DNA from: Endomychus coccineus
Lineage: Eukaryota > Arthropoda > Insecta > Coleoptera > Endomychidae
Reading direction: 5' to 3'
DNA length: 64,000 nt
Assembly: GCA_958510875.1 (NCBI GenBank)
Contig: OY294068.1
Coordinates: 162,910,388 to 162,974,387, forward strand
Shown: one piece after another, positions 10,972 to 20,719 of the stretch
Layout of the letters: each line of letters starts with the position of its first letter
How positions within the stretch are numbered: the first letter of the stretch is position 1
Program-made: the position numbers and the translations under genes
The notes under the pieces: generated by a model
The model's database searches: none
Told to the model about the DNA's origin: nothing
Seen by the model: the letters and a program-made list of their open reading frames with translations, nothing else

Positions 10972-11044
10972 ACCAAAGTGGTGTAATTGGTAAACATGCT
11001 GGACTAAACATCCAGGAATGTGGGTTCGAATCCCGCCTATGGTT
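10972..11044 (+). tRNA. tRNA-like sequence, copy 1 (SINE or satellite head)
   Basis: 73 nt fold as a cloverleaf: acceptor ACCAAAG/CTATGGT with one mismatch, D-stem GTGT/ACAT, anticodon stem CTGGA/TCCAG, T-stem GTGGG/CCCGC with loop TTCGAAT. The A box (TGGTGTAATTGG) and B box (GGTTCGAATCC) fit Pol III consensus, and TTTT follows at 11050. The anticodon loop is CTAAACA (anticodon AAA). C at position 37 is unusual for a working tRNA, and the unit recurs inside the tandem array. A tRNA-derived repeat is therefore likelier than a functional tRNA gene. Confidence 0.6.
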
Positions 11045-11230
11045 AAATGTTTTACGTTTATTCATCTTTATAATTCTATGTTAAATTATCTGAGTTATCT
11101 TCATGATTAAGAAAATTCAATTCTATATCTCTACACGAAATTTATGGCCAATTAGGCAACGAAACCTCAAACTTGTTTATACTTATCCAGAACATTTCTC
11201 AGTCAGGTCTATTGAAATATATAAGAACCG

Positions 11231-11566
11231 GGATGCTGTCATTGAATGAGTACTGTCAGAGTAATTGCCAACCATAGTAATACTCTACCTAAACTCCTCG
11301 ATTCGAAAAAATTGAACTTTGGATGAATGAGCGTGAATATTTGGATGCTGTCATTGAATGAGTACTGTCAGAGTAATTGCCAGCCATAGTAATACTCTAC
11401 CTAAACTCCTCGATTCAAAACAATTGAACTTTAGATGAATGAGCGTGAATAGTTGCATGATATCATAGAATGAATACTGTCAGAGTAATTGCCAGCCATA
11501 GTAATACTCTACCTAAACTCCTCAATTCAAAACGATTAAATTTTATATGAATGAGCGTGAATAGTT
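11231..11566. repeat. 112-bp tandem repeat, three units
   Basis: Units start at 11231, 11343 and 11455 with an exact 112-bp period. Each carries ACTGTCAGAGTAATTGCC, CATAGTAATACTCTACCTAA and GAATGAGCGTGAATA. A fourth single unit lies at 12546-12656. Differences are scattered point changes; the third unit is the most diverged. Confidence 0.9.
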
Positions 11567-11665
11567 GATCTGTAGCAGAGCATCGAATCGTATTGTGTTC
11601 ATCAATGATCTACTATCCTTTCAGAGGTTTATATTTACTTTACAAAAAAATATGACTCTGTCGGG

Positions 11666-11738
11666 ACCAAAGTGATGTAATTGGTAAACATACTGGACTA
11701 GACATCCAGGGATGTGGGTTCGAATCCCGCTTATGGTT
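11666..11738 (+). tRNA. tRNA-like sequence, copy 2
   Basis: Same 73-nt cloverleaf as copy 1, with acceptor ACCAAAG/TTATGGT, intact B box GGTTCGAATCC and TTTT at 11744. The anticodon loop is CTAGACA (anticodon AGA), with a short variable arm unlike a true serine tRNA. It is embedded in the second A unit of the array, so it is read as a repeat head with a possible Pol III promoter. Confidence 0.6.
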
Positions 11739-11905
11739 CAATGTTTTACGTTTATTCATCTTTATAATCCTATGTTAAACTATCAAAGTTATCTTCATAA
11801 TTCAGAAAATTTAATTCTATATCCCTTAATGTAAATACACGAAAATTGTGGCCAATCAGGCAAAGAAACCTTAAACTTGTTTATACTTACTCAGAACATT
11901 TCTGT

Positions 11906-12536
11906 GTGTTGAGAATTGAATGTCTTTCTGAGGGATGAGATAGTGAGACAATTGAATAGTCAACACTTGAACAATCTGTGTATCGAGAATTGAATGTCTT
12001 TCTGAAGGATGAGATGGTAAGTCAATTGGAAAGTTAACAATTAAACAGTCTGTGTATTGAGAATTGAATGTCTTTCTGAGGAATGGAATGGTAAGTCAAT
12101 TGAAATGTTGATAATTAAACAATCTGTGCATTGAGAATTGAATGTCTTTCTGAAGGATGAGATGGTGAGTCAATTGAAAAGTTAGCAATTAAACAATCTG
12201 TGTATTGAGAATTGAATGTCTTTCTGAAGGATGAGATGGTAAGTCAATTGAAAAGTTAACAATTTAACAATCTGTGTATTGAGAATTGAATGTATTCCTG
12301 AAGGATGAGATGGTAAGTCAATTGAAAAGTTAACAATTAAACAATCTGTGTATTGAGAATTGAATGTCTTTTAGTAGGATGAGATGGTAAGTTAATTGAA
12401 AAGTTAACAATTTAACAATATGTTTATTGAGAATTGAATATCTTTCCGACGGGTGAGATGGTGAGTCAATTGAATAGCAACACTTGAACAGTGTGTATTG
12501 AGAATTGAATGTCTTTCTGACTTTCATTGAAATATA
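11906..12536. repeat. 74-bp minisatellite, nine units
   Basis: The landmark GAGAATTGAATG occurs at 11911, 11985, 12059, 12133, 12207, 12281, 12355, 12429 and 12500: seven intervals of exactly 74 bp, then one of 71. The unit also carries TCTTTCTGA, GATGAGATGGTAAGTCAATTG and AGTTAACAATTAAACA segments. The last unit breaks off and joins the CATTGAAATATATAAG segment. Confidence 0.93.
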
Positions 12537-12545
12537 TAAGAACCG

Positions 12546-12656
12546 GGATGCTGTCATTGAATGAGTACTGTCAGGCTAATTGCCAACCATAGTAATACTC
12601 TACCTAAGCTCCTCAATTTAAAACGATTGAACTTTAGATAAAAGCGTGAATAGTTG
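12546..12656. repeat. Single copy of the 112-bp repeat
   Basis: Matches the units at 11231-11566 and shares the same 5' junction (AAGAACCGGGATGCTGTCATT). It is slightly shortened at its 3' end (GATAAAAGCGTGAATA) and is followed by the segment that leads into the third tRNA-like unit. Confidence 0.88.
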
Positions 12657-12749
12657 ATATATAGCAGAGCATCGAATCGTATTGTGTTCATCAATGATCT
12701 ACTATCCTTTCAGAGGTTTATATTTACAAAAAAATAAGACTCTGATGGG

Positions 12750-12831
12750 ACCAAAGTGATGCAATTGGGGTAATTGGTAAACACGCTGGACTAGACATCC
12801 AGGAATGTGAGTTTGAATCCCGCCTATAGTT
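12750..12831 (+). pseudogene. tRNA-like sequence, copy 3, decayed
   Basis: Corresponds to copies 1 and 2 but has about 10 extra bases in the D arm, where TGATGCAATTGGGG precedes TAATTGGTAA, and a damaged B box (GTTTGAATCC with GTGA before it). The anticodon stem and loop CTGGACTAGACATCCAG are kept. TTTT follows at 12837. The A unit is cut off near 12857. Confidence 0.6.
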
Positions 12832-12860
12832 CAATGTTTTACGTTTATTCATCTAATTAC

Positions 12861-14105
12861 TAAGAATTGACGCTTGGAGATAACATGTATTCTGTTATTT
12901 TGATTCGATCGCTTGGGATTTCCCTAATTATAGTCAAGTCCATCATTTCTTCACCTGCATGTTACTCGGATGAAAGTGTATATTTGAAATTTTAGTGACC
13001 GGACGAAAATGTACTATATAACTAAGGGCAAACGGGTTCACGGACGAAGAATAATTTCCGAATCCATCACGATGCTTTATGTAGCAGGAGTTGATGTTGA
13101 TTATTGGAAATTATTCAATAATAATGATAACGTACGATAATTTCCTCGTGAAAACGATTGATTTGATGAAAATAAATGTTTAGGATTTGATTGTTTCCTC
13201 TTATTATCGTATTAGGCAGCCGTAAACTTTTTAGTTTGTAATCAGAACAGTTCGAATGTAACGTGCATCTGTATCAGCATCTTCGGTTGAAGCTGAAGCA
13301 GCAAATATGGGAATACAACGTAATTCCTTTAAGATTGGAGGGATTGTAGAATGTAATGTTGCGCCACTGTAAGCAATTGAATCGAACAATCGGTAGACGA
13401 GAAAGCTGTATACGTAAGTTAAGGAGAGACCAGTCTGTTTATCCTCATACGACCACCCCCTCGCGGACCAATCGTACTATTATCGATTCGTGACGTCACA
13501 ACCGGGGTACAATCTGAACAACAATTCGGTCGGTACAATCCCGCAACCCTCACATAGCTTCAATATCATCATCGGTTACTCTCGAGAAATCTTGTCACTT
13601 GAGGAAATCAAGTATTGATTATCTACGTAAAACAATTTAACAAATTAAAAAGGGGTTGGTGTTCATACAATGTGACTGTCGATTTATGATAAAATCAATA
13701 GCGAGTGAAGTCTCGGTTTACTTTTATCCTCAATTCGAACTATAATTCCGTGAAAATTAAAGTTTATATCATTTCACGGAGAACAGACTCTATTCAACCT
13801 ACATCAGATCGATCTAATGTTATTGATATAAAATGGGGATATGGATTTCTTAAACATGATTTAACTCAGAATTTCAATGTATTATTAAAAATGTATGGAA
13901 ACGCCATATGATTTGATATTATGAGGATTGAAAAAGTAACACATTTTCCTTCTTTTAAGATCAGAATATTTCTGTTACTCTGACTAAATTTAATAAATTT
14001 ACACCTGAATAACAATGTATATCAAGAATTCATTCACCATACAGTGGCACCATCAGAAGGAGTTATTAACTGGATACAGCAAAGACATAATTCTTTGAAA
14101 ATCTT
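12861..14105. other. Spacer without recognised features
   Basis: No supportable gene. A small frame at 13705-13911 has no motif I know. 13440-13560 is locally GC-richer (TGACGTCACAACCGGGG) but gives no family match. Confidence 0.4.
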
Positions 14106-14114
14106 TTGGTTATT

Positions 14115-15260
14115 CAGTGGCGGATTTAAGGAAAAAGGCCCGGCGAGCAAAATTTCCTTAACTTTGCAGCTGAATTAGACGCTGTGCTTGCAATAAATAT
14201 GAAAGATTTCGGTTCACAAGTGTTGAAAGTCGTCTCAAAAGCTATTCAGAACGAATTGCTAGATGCAACATTGCAAATTTACAAGTAGTAAATTCAATCT
14301 GCAAAAATTTCAATGCTTTGGAGGCCGATGAAACTACAGACACCTCTAATCTACAGCAAATGGTTGTTACTATTCGTGCTTTTAAATGACGAATTTTTGA
14401 ACGCTTTTGGTCTTTTTTTAAGCCGGGTGGACATAATGCTGATGTATTAGCAAAAACATTTGCTGAATGAATTGCAAACTATTTTAAATTCTCCTTCTGG
14501 GTCTGATAACAATAAATTAATCGCTCAAAGTTACGGTGAGGCGTCCGTGATGAGTTGTAACACAAATGGTGTCCAAGCCATTATCAAAAAAAAACATTTC
14601 CACATGCATTATATTCACTGTTACGCGCAACAATTTATTTTAATTATTGAACGAGTGGCAGAGTGCAATAAAAATTAAAAATATCCTTTGCAAATTTGCA
14701 ATCATTTTCAAGTTTTTTTTTTCGATCGCCAAAACGAAGGGTAATTCGTGATGAAATAGATAGTCAAATGTAGATTAACGCGCGCTGTTCCTACACGCTG
14801 GATTTTCAAATGTCTGACATTATTTGAACACCAGGATTGTTTCAAAGAATGTTTAGACAAAATTATTAACGAAGATGGGATGGATTCAGTTACTATTAGT
14901 GAAGCAAGTGGTTAATTGAAACATTTGAATTGCCTGGAATTTCTCTACTGTTTGACAATATTTCATTTCATCATGCCACATGTTGAAATATTATTTAATC
15001 AGACACAAATGCCCGGGATTGACAGTGCTCAACTGCAAAGGCAATTGAACAATTCCAACAGCAAATTATTCAAATTAGAAATTCTACTGAAAATGACAAT
15101 CAAGAACGCAATAATGAAGATCCTGTAACGAAGAGACAAAAAACGACAGCTGGAGATAACAGAGCTGCTATTGCAAAGGAAGTATGTGACACTATTTTAA
15201 GCCAAATTAGCGATTTATTCTTGTGCCCACCTTATTTCATAACTCACGAGCCAACACTGC
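14115..15260 (+). pseudogene. hAT transposase relic (ZMYM1/DUF4371-like) with 5' terminus
   Basis: The left terminus CAGTGGCGGATTTAAGG at 14115 is a typical hAT end. Downstream, in several frames, are ADETTDTSNLQQMVVTIR (the conserved DETTD block), NSPSGSDNNKLIAQSYGEASVMS with NTNGVQAIIKK, and IHCYAQQF; these are hallmarks of DUF4371-type hAT transposases. A C-terminal dimerisation-side segment (TIFHFIMPHVEILFNQTQ) and KRQKTTAGDNRAAIAKEVCD follow. Multiple stops and frameshifts, and a region about 14650-14900 with only weak traces, show it is dead. I did not find the matching 3' terminus. Confidence 0.8.
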
Positions 15261-15349
15261 AACTACATGTAATGAGCTGAGTAAAAAACTTAAAACTGTC
15301 AGAAATGTAAGAAATTCTGCTTCAATCGTCAAATTACAGATCCTGCAGA

Positions 15350-15850
15350 TTAATAGTAGCCAGAGATTATGCAGAGTGGACTATCGATGATTGAAGAGAC
15401 TTTTGTTAAGTGATGAAACACGAGTAAGTCTAAAATATCCAGATGATCGCGATATAGTATGGCGGAGAGGTTTTGGGAGGTTTTGGGATAGCGCCATTTC
15501 CAAGGAAACCATTTGGTGGTGGATCAAACATATTTAGCGGAGGAATTTGTTTTGACTCACGCACAATATTAGTCATTTTTCGTCCACGGTCCATGTATGC
15601 GAAATTCTATCTGGAAAACGTTGTTTAAAACCATGTGATGCCGTTTTGACTATTTGAAGTCAATATCCAAATCTCAGAGTAGTCACCGCGAAATGCGACT
15701 TGAATCTAATCGAGTATCTTTGGAATGCTTTGAAAATATCGTTTTGGACGGTCTTGAGCTCCTCTTTGAGCAAAATACAGTTGGCCGTTATTAAACACAA
15801 AAATCAACTGAAACATTTGAGTTGAGTTTTAGTTGCACCATTCTTATGGC
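15350..15850 (+). pseudogene. Tc1-like transposase relic
   Basis: Frames with stops show LLSDETRVSLKYPDDRDIVWRR (first catalytic Asp region of Tc1 enzymes), SGGICFDSRTILVIFRPR, and then DLNPIEYLWNALK (DLNPIE, the block holding the final Glu of a DDE triad). The middle segment with the second catalytic Asp appears lost near 15640-15690. It lies directly beside the hAT relic. Confidence 0.75.
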
Positions 15851-16610
15851 CCAAGAAACTGTACGAATTATGTTAGGAACATAATCTAATTTACCACGAT
15901 AGTCCTGGAATATATGTATATTATTATCTCGCAGTTTTGGAACGTGTTGCATAAATCAAGGTTTTACGATTCACCTTCCAACTGAAGGATTGTGAAACAT
16001 TTATCGCATGCAAACGACGAATCATATTATTATAAGTAACTCGCGAATTTAAAAGTCATGTGATGGTACAAATATGTTGAAACTCGTACTGTCACTCTAT
16101 CGCGGCCTTCTTGAATAAGCATTATAGTCTACATACATAGAACTCCTGATAACATTTATTTTAGTATCATTTACACGCGGTTGTAAATTTGAGTTAAGTT
16201 ATTTTTTATTGTGACATTTATCATTCTATTTTGGGAGTAGAAGACAGTAAACAAAGTCACGTACTGATTTTTATCAAGTCAGTCCATTTAATCTGTATAT
16301 AATTCTTTAATATATGCTGACAATTGTTTACACCAATTTTTAATAACTACAACCTAGCACAATTTGATGAATAAGACAGTACATACCTCTATATACATGA
16401 GAATGTCAGAGTAGGTATTGGGAATCACCCAAGTTCTATTTTTTTAGAATCGCTCATTGAACATTGATCCAAATTTCATCAGATTTGATACAAATGCGAA
16501 TTTGCTGGAGCAAATGAAAAACCAGTCATTCGGGAATTCAATAAAATCTGAATGGAAAGTTGGAAACTTCAGGGATAATTCAGAGAAAACATTATATTGA
16601 TATTGTAGAA
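15851..16610. other. Spacer without recognised features
   Basis: No coding or repeat structure seen, apart from weak 3' traces of the preceding Tc1 relic up to about 16020. Confidence 0.4.
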
Positions 16611-16616
16611 TTAAAT

Positions 16617-17311
16617 ACTACTATTTTGATATCACTTTTATTAGTAACTTCAGTTACTCGGAATAAAAGTGATGTCAACATAGTAGAGTCCCTTCTAAAT
16701 TTCCTAGGTATTTGTCATTAATGTGTTTCAAGAGTGATAAACGTTCTTGAGAAATGGTGCGACCTGTATTTAAAATATGTTCGGCTAACGCTGATTTTTC
16801 ACCATTATTTTTATTTATTTGGACAAAATGTTCTTTATTCCGAGTCCGAACGTTCTTTCTAGTTTGGCCCACATAGCATTTTGAACACGACTCACAATCG
16901 ATTTTGTAAAACCAGGATTTGTGGGAAGTCGAGAACTTTATCAAAGGTGTGACCTAAACGGTTTCATAGTTTATACTTGATCTATGAACATGTTGTATTG
17001 CAAATTTAGGAAACAAATTATGGAATTTGTTAATTACTGAAGGATGATATGTGAAATTTATAGGACTATTTGAAGGTAGTGGCTCTAATTTGTTTGATTG
17101 ATTGTGTCTCATTTTCCTTTTTATGTTTAGAAATTAAGTTATTGATCAAAGATTTTTCGTAACCAATATACAATGCAATTTGCTGAAGTTTCTCAACTTT
17201 GTTATTATAATTTCGCTGACTCAAAGGGACGTTTAATAATGTATGAACAAGAGTATTAGCTGGACCTATTTTATAATTAATGGGTGTAACTGAATACGCA
17301 GGAGTATACAT
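16617..17311 (-). pseudogene. Penelope-like element: linker and GIY-YIG relic
   Basis: Minus strand, in two frames. 17311-17066 gives KIGPANTLVHTLLNVPLSQRNYNNKVEKLQQIALYIGYEKSL, split here as KIGPANTLVHTLL and NVPLSQRNYNNKVEKLQQ; this is the post-RT linker. 16944-16675 gives KIDCESCSKCYVGQTRKNVRTRNKEH, with YVGQT, the conserved Arg and EH, then LAEHILNTGR: the GIY-YIG nuclease. The 3' end (16620-16684) is a hairpin with 23-bp arms around TTTTGATATCACTTTTATT, overlapping the end of the coding traces. The two halves are separated by a frameshift and a missing GIY strand. Confidence 0.85.
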
Positions 17312-17479
17312 ATTTACCCATATAATACCTATATAGAGCGGTTCCTGTTTTGAAAATTTTAATATTCAATTTATCTGATATGGCAATACTTGGCTTGGGA
17401 CATGAGCCTCAAGCCTGACCTTAATAACACAACAATGCTTCGGTTATTTTGAATGAAAATAGTTTTAAATGGAAAAGTA

Positions 17480-18345
17480 GGCCTTTGAAATTTTGCTAGA
17501 ATTGTTGACAGTTGTCAAAATGGAGCATTGGTCTACACACCATCGCAACGCCGGATTTAGGGAGGAAGAGGGGCCCCACAATAGACTTCGGAAAAAAATC
17601 TTTTAAATTCCGACTAGTAAACACTAGTAAACAACTTTTCCTTCGATATTTTTTTTGGCTGTTATACCTTCACCTTTGTACAAACATGATTATATTGTTC
17701 TTAGATATTAACAGAAATCATTGATCTATATTTGTTCATGCCAATCAGGCAATCAGTAAAATATCAAAATCTCAAATGGCCCTGATGAGCACTTGCAATT
17801 TATTTATATTTATATATGTTTGTTAAATACTAAAAGAATTTACTTGGTTCACAATAAATTATTTATTGAAAAACTCGACTGAAAAAATTGTTCATTTTAT
17901 TTGGAAAATAATTTGAGGCCATGGGGGCTTCACTCCTTTGTTGCCCCGAGGCCTCCAGACCTCTAAATCCGGCCCTGCACCATCGTGTCTTTTGTAATGA
18001 GAAATCGATTCAATTTAATTCACTGTTGGCAAAATTGCATGAATTGCGCTACGAATTGGTTCGTCATCCACCATATTCTCCAGATTTGCCACTCTGCGAT
18101 TTTTATCTATTCCCAAACTTGAAGAAATGGCTCGGTGGAAAGAGATTTGGCTCCAACGATGAGGTCATCGCTGAAACAAACGCCTATTTTGAAGAAATGA
18201 CGAAATCGTATTATCTGGGAGTGATCGAAAAATTAGAAAAACGTTTGACGACGTGTATCGGGCTACAAGGACATTATGTTGGGAAATAAAATAAGTTTTG
18301 ACCAAATAAATCATTTCTTGTTTCTTTTTTCATGGACTTTTCACC
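17480..18345 (+). pseudogene. mariner transposase relic split by a MITE
   Basis: After removing the 17546-17977 insertion, the flanks join. Downstream, 17986-18289 encodes the C-terminal third of a mariner transposase: YELVRHPPYSPDLPLCDFYLF (last catalytic Asp in a DLxxxDFYLF block), LKKWLGGKRFGSNDEVIAE and GVIEKLEKRLTTCIGLQG. The N-terminal two thirds and two catalytic Asp are missing, so the element was already internally deleted. The 3' side reaches CACGTA at 18356, next to a foldback MITE. Confidence 0.8.
17546..17977. mobile_element. 432-bp hAT-type MITE inserted in the mariner relic
   Basis: Ends are CAACGCCGGATTTAG on the left and CTAAATCCGGCCCTG on the right, matching hAT termini (compare CAGTGGCGGATTTAAGG at 14115). 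A perfect 8-bp target duplication CACCATCG flanks it (17538-17545 and 17978-17985), the hAT signature. No transposase inside. Confidence 0.93.
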
Positions 18346-18358
18346 TTGCCCACGTATA

Positions 18359-19008
18359 CAGGGTGTTTCAGAAAGACCTCTCGTGAATGCAGGGGACGGT
18401 AGATTATACAAAAATAATCAGATTTTTCAAATAAACCATGGTCCTATCTTATTTCGTTTCAGAGATACAGGGGCGTTGAATTTAATTTTTTTGAAACGAA
18501 ATTTTGCTGTAGCTCCTGTGCAGTTACAGATATTTCGTTAAAATCTGGTACTCGGAGGTTTCAGAGGACGCCGAATAAGATGGTTTAGTTTGTTTCAGAT
18601 TATGCGGTAGAGGGCGCCGAGTGCGTGACACTTTGGCATTTCTTTTAGCCTTAACTTTTTTGACAATAATTTTTTTGTTTTCTGTGCACATTTTTCTGGT
18701 TAACAATTTTATTTCAAACAACTAACGTTGTTGAGGATCTCAATATTTCACCGTTTTCGAGAAAAACGCGTTCTCTACCGCATTATCTGAAACTAGCTGA
18801 ACCATCTTATTCAGCGTTCTCTGAAACCCCCCGAGTACTAGATTTCAACAATACATCTGTAACTGCACAGGAGTTACAGCAAAATTTCGTTTAAAAAAAT
18901 TAAGTTCAAACGAAAGAAGATAGGACCATAGTTTATTTGAACAATCTGATTATTTTTGTAAAATTTACCGTCCCCCGCATTTACGGGAGGTCTTTCTGGA
19001 ACACCCAG
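18359..19008. mobile_element. 650-bp foldback MITE with TA target duplication
   Basis: Termini CAGGGTGTTTCAGAAAGACC and its mirror GGTCTTTCTGGAACACCCAG, flanked by TA on both sides (18357 and 19009). The arms pair for roughly 255 bp (to about 18613 and from about 18770), around a loop without coding capacity. Such TA-flanked foldbacks are usually moved by Tc1/mariner-type enzymes. Confidence 0.85.
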
Positions 19009-19141
19009 TATATAATATGCAATCCGCGGATTTACCTCACCTAGTGATCTACCAATATAGGTTCCAATATATCCCTCGATATTGAGGAATAGAATTCACT
19101 CTTCTATTCAATAGAAGAAAAACTCATTCACAATATTTATA

Positions 19142-20714
19142 CCGGGATATCAAAAATTATCTTGGTCAAGGGTGGTTGTGGAATCTAAAATGTGTGTCTT
19201 ACTTTACGTTTGAAATAATTATGTCACTGTCACACTGACATCATCAATAACCTACAAATTTCATACCTATTTATTTCAGTTGTAAAACAATAATGAACTA
19301 CAAATTAAAAATTATCTTGGTCAAGGGTGGTTGTGGAATGTAAACCGTGTGTCTTACTTTAAATTTTTGAATATGTTTTGTTGTGTCAGAATCTGTTAAG
19401 TCATTGTGCTGAAATTTTCTAATCCAGTTTTTGAATCATGCCTCTTACCACACAGCACGAAATTTTCATGATTGGAGCCTATTTTCGAACGGGTGCGCTA
19501 GTTAATGGAAATTGGCAATACAGTCAACGTTTGTGTTTGGACAATTTTCGAGAGCACTTCCCAAACGTGGCAATATTACCTGACAATTTTCATACGTGCC
19601 TTACAAATTGTGTTGAAGTGTTTCGCGAAACTGGTTGTGTGACTCATAAAAAAGGTGCTGGTAGACCAAGAGTTCGTACAGAAGAAGTTGTCAATGACGT
19701 TCGTCAACGTATGGAAGAGGAGCCTGCAAAACCTTTGAAACGTCTTTCTCAGGAAATTGGACTTTCTTATGGAACATGTCAGAAGATTTTAAAGAAAGAC
19801 TTGAACATGCATCCATAAAAGATACAAGCACATCAAGCTCTTCTGCCCGCAGACCACCCCAGACGCCTTGCTTATTGCCATTGGTTTGTCAATAATTTAA
19901 TGAATGACGATCTTCTGAACTATTTTTCTGACGAAGTGTGGTTCCACCTTTCGGGATACATCAATTCTCAAAATATGCGAATGTGGAGCAATGACAACCC
20001 TCATGTTTTTACTGAATCGCCACTACATGCTCAAAAAATCGGTGTTTGGATGGCAGTTTCTCGCAGAAGAATAATTGGGCCAATTTTTTTCGATTTCACC
20101 GTCAACGCAGAAAGGTACAGGCACAACTTTTTGGCTGAATTTGTGCAACAGTTAAACGATGATGAACTTCGGTACGGTTATTTCCAGCATGACGGTGCAA
20201 CAGCACATACTACACGAGAAAATATTGCTTTTCTCCGCGAGTTTTTTGATGACCGGCTGATAAGTTTGCATACATAAGTTGAGTTTCCTCCGAGATCACC
20301 TTGTTTGACAATTATGGACTATTTTATATTTCCTTACTTAAAAAACAAGATTTTCGCCACTCCGGTAAATATTTTGCAAGAACTTCAACAAAAAATAGTT
20401 CAGCAATGTGCAACCATAACGCCAGAAATGCTGCAAAACGGTTTTTACAGCATGAGGATGCGCGTCAACTTGTTCATCTGACAAAACGGAGGACATTTCC
20501 AACAATTACTGTAATTTAGTTTTTCTTGTTACTAAAACCGTTATTTCATCATTTATAGTTCATTATTGTTTTACAACTGAAATAAATAGGTATGAAATTT
20601 GTAGGTCATTGATGATGTCAGTGTGACAGTGACATAATTATTTCAAAAGTAAAGTAAGACACACGGTTTAGATTCCACAACCACCCTTGACCAATATAAT
20701 TTTTGATATCCCGG
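19142..20714 (+). mobile_element. DD41D mariner-like element with about 160-bp inverted repeats
   Basis: Starts CCGGGATATCAAAAATTATC and ends with its mirror at 20714, with TA on both sides (19140-19141, 20715-20716). Left arm 19142-19303 pairs with 20555-20714. A partial second copy of the arm start sits just inside, at 19306-19362. A shorter relative lies at 49360-50323. Confidence 0.92.
19438..20514 (+). pseudogene. mariner-like transposase, DD41D spacing, three nonsense codons
   Basis: One frame without shifts runs 19438-20514 (358 codons). It is interrupted by TAA at 19816 (codon 127), TAA at 20275 (codon 280) and TGA at 20479. N-terminal helix-turn-helix parts include NFREHFPNVAILPDN and KRLSQEIGLSYGTCQKILKK. 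The catalytic core has YFSDEVWFHLSG (Asp165), YFQHDGATAHTT (Asp252) and PPRSPCLTIMDYFIF (Asp294); counting the stop as a residue, 41 residues separate the last two. The C-terminus ends NGGHFQQLL, like the transposase at 24219-25307 (NGQHFQQL). The absence of indels suggests fairly recent inactivation. Confidence 0.9.
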
Positions 20715-20719
20715 TATTT

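Larger units (their letters stand above)
10896..12860. repeat. Nested composite tandem array (tRNA-like heads, 112-bp and 74-bp repeats)
   Basis: The order is A1 (10896-11205), three B units (11231-11566), A2 (11590-11905), nine C units (11906-12520), one B unit (12546-12656), then A3 (12680-12857, truncated). A contains GTTCATCAATGATC, TTTCAGAGG, a tRNA-like sequence and a tail with ACTTGTTTATACTTA. The join GAAATATATAAGAACCGGG precedes the first B and the last B alike, and GTAGCAGAGCATCGAATCGT precedes A2 and A3. The simplest reading is a larger unit A-(C)n-(B)n repeated in tandem, in which the numbers of C and B units have expanded or collapsed independently. No protein coding is seen. Confidence 0.85.

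Noticed and set aside
11906..12536. 74-bp array as a CRISPR
   Set aside because: Repeats are contiguous with no unique spacers, and the genome is eukaryotic.
17512..17724. 70-codon frame as a gene
   Set aside because: It starts in the mariner flank and runs into the hAT-type MITE; chance frame.
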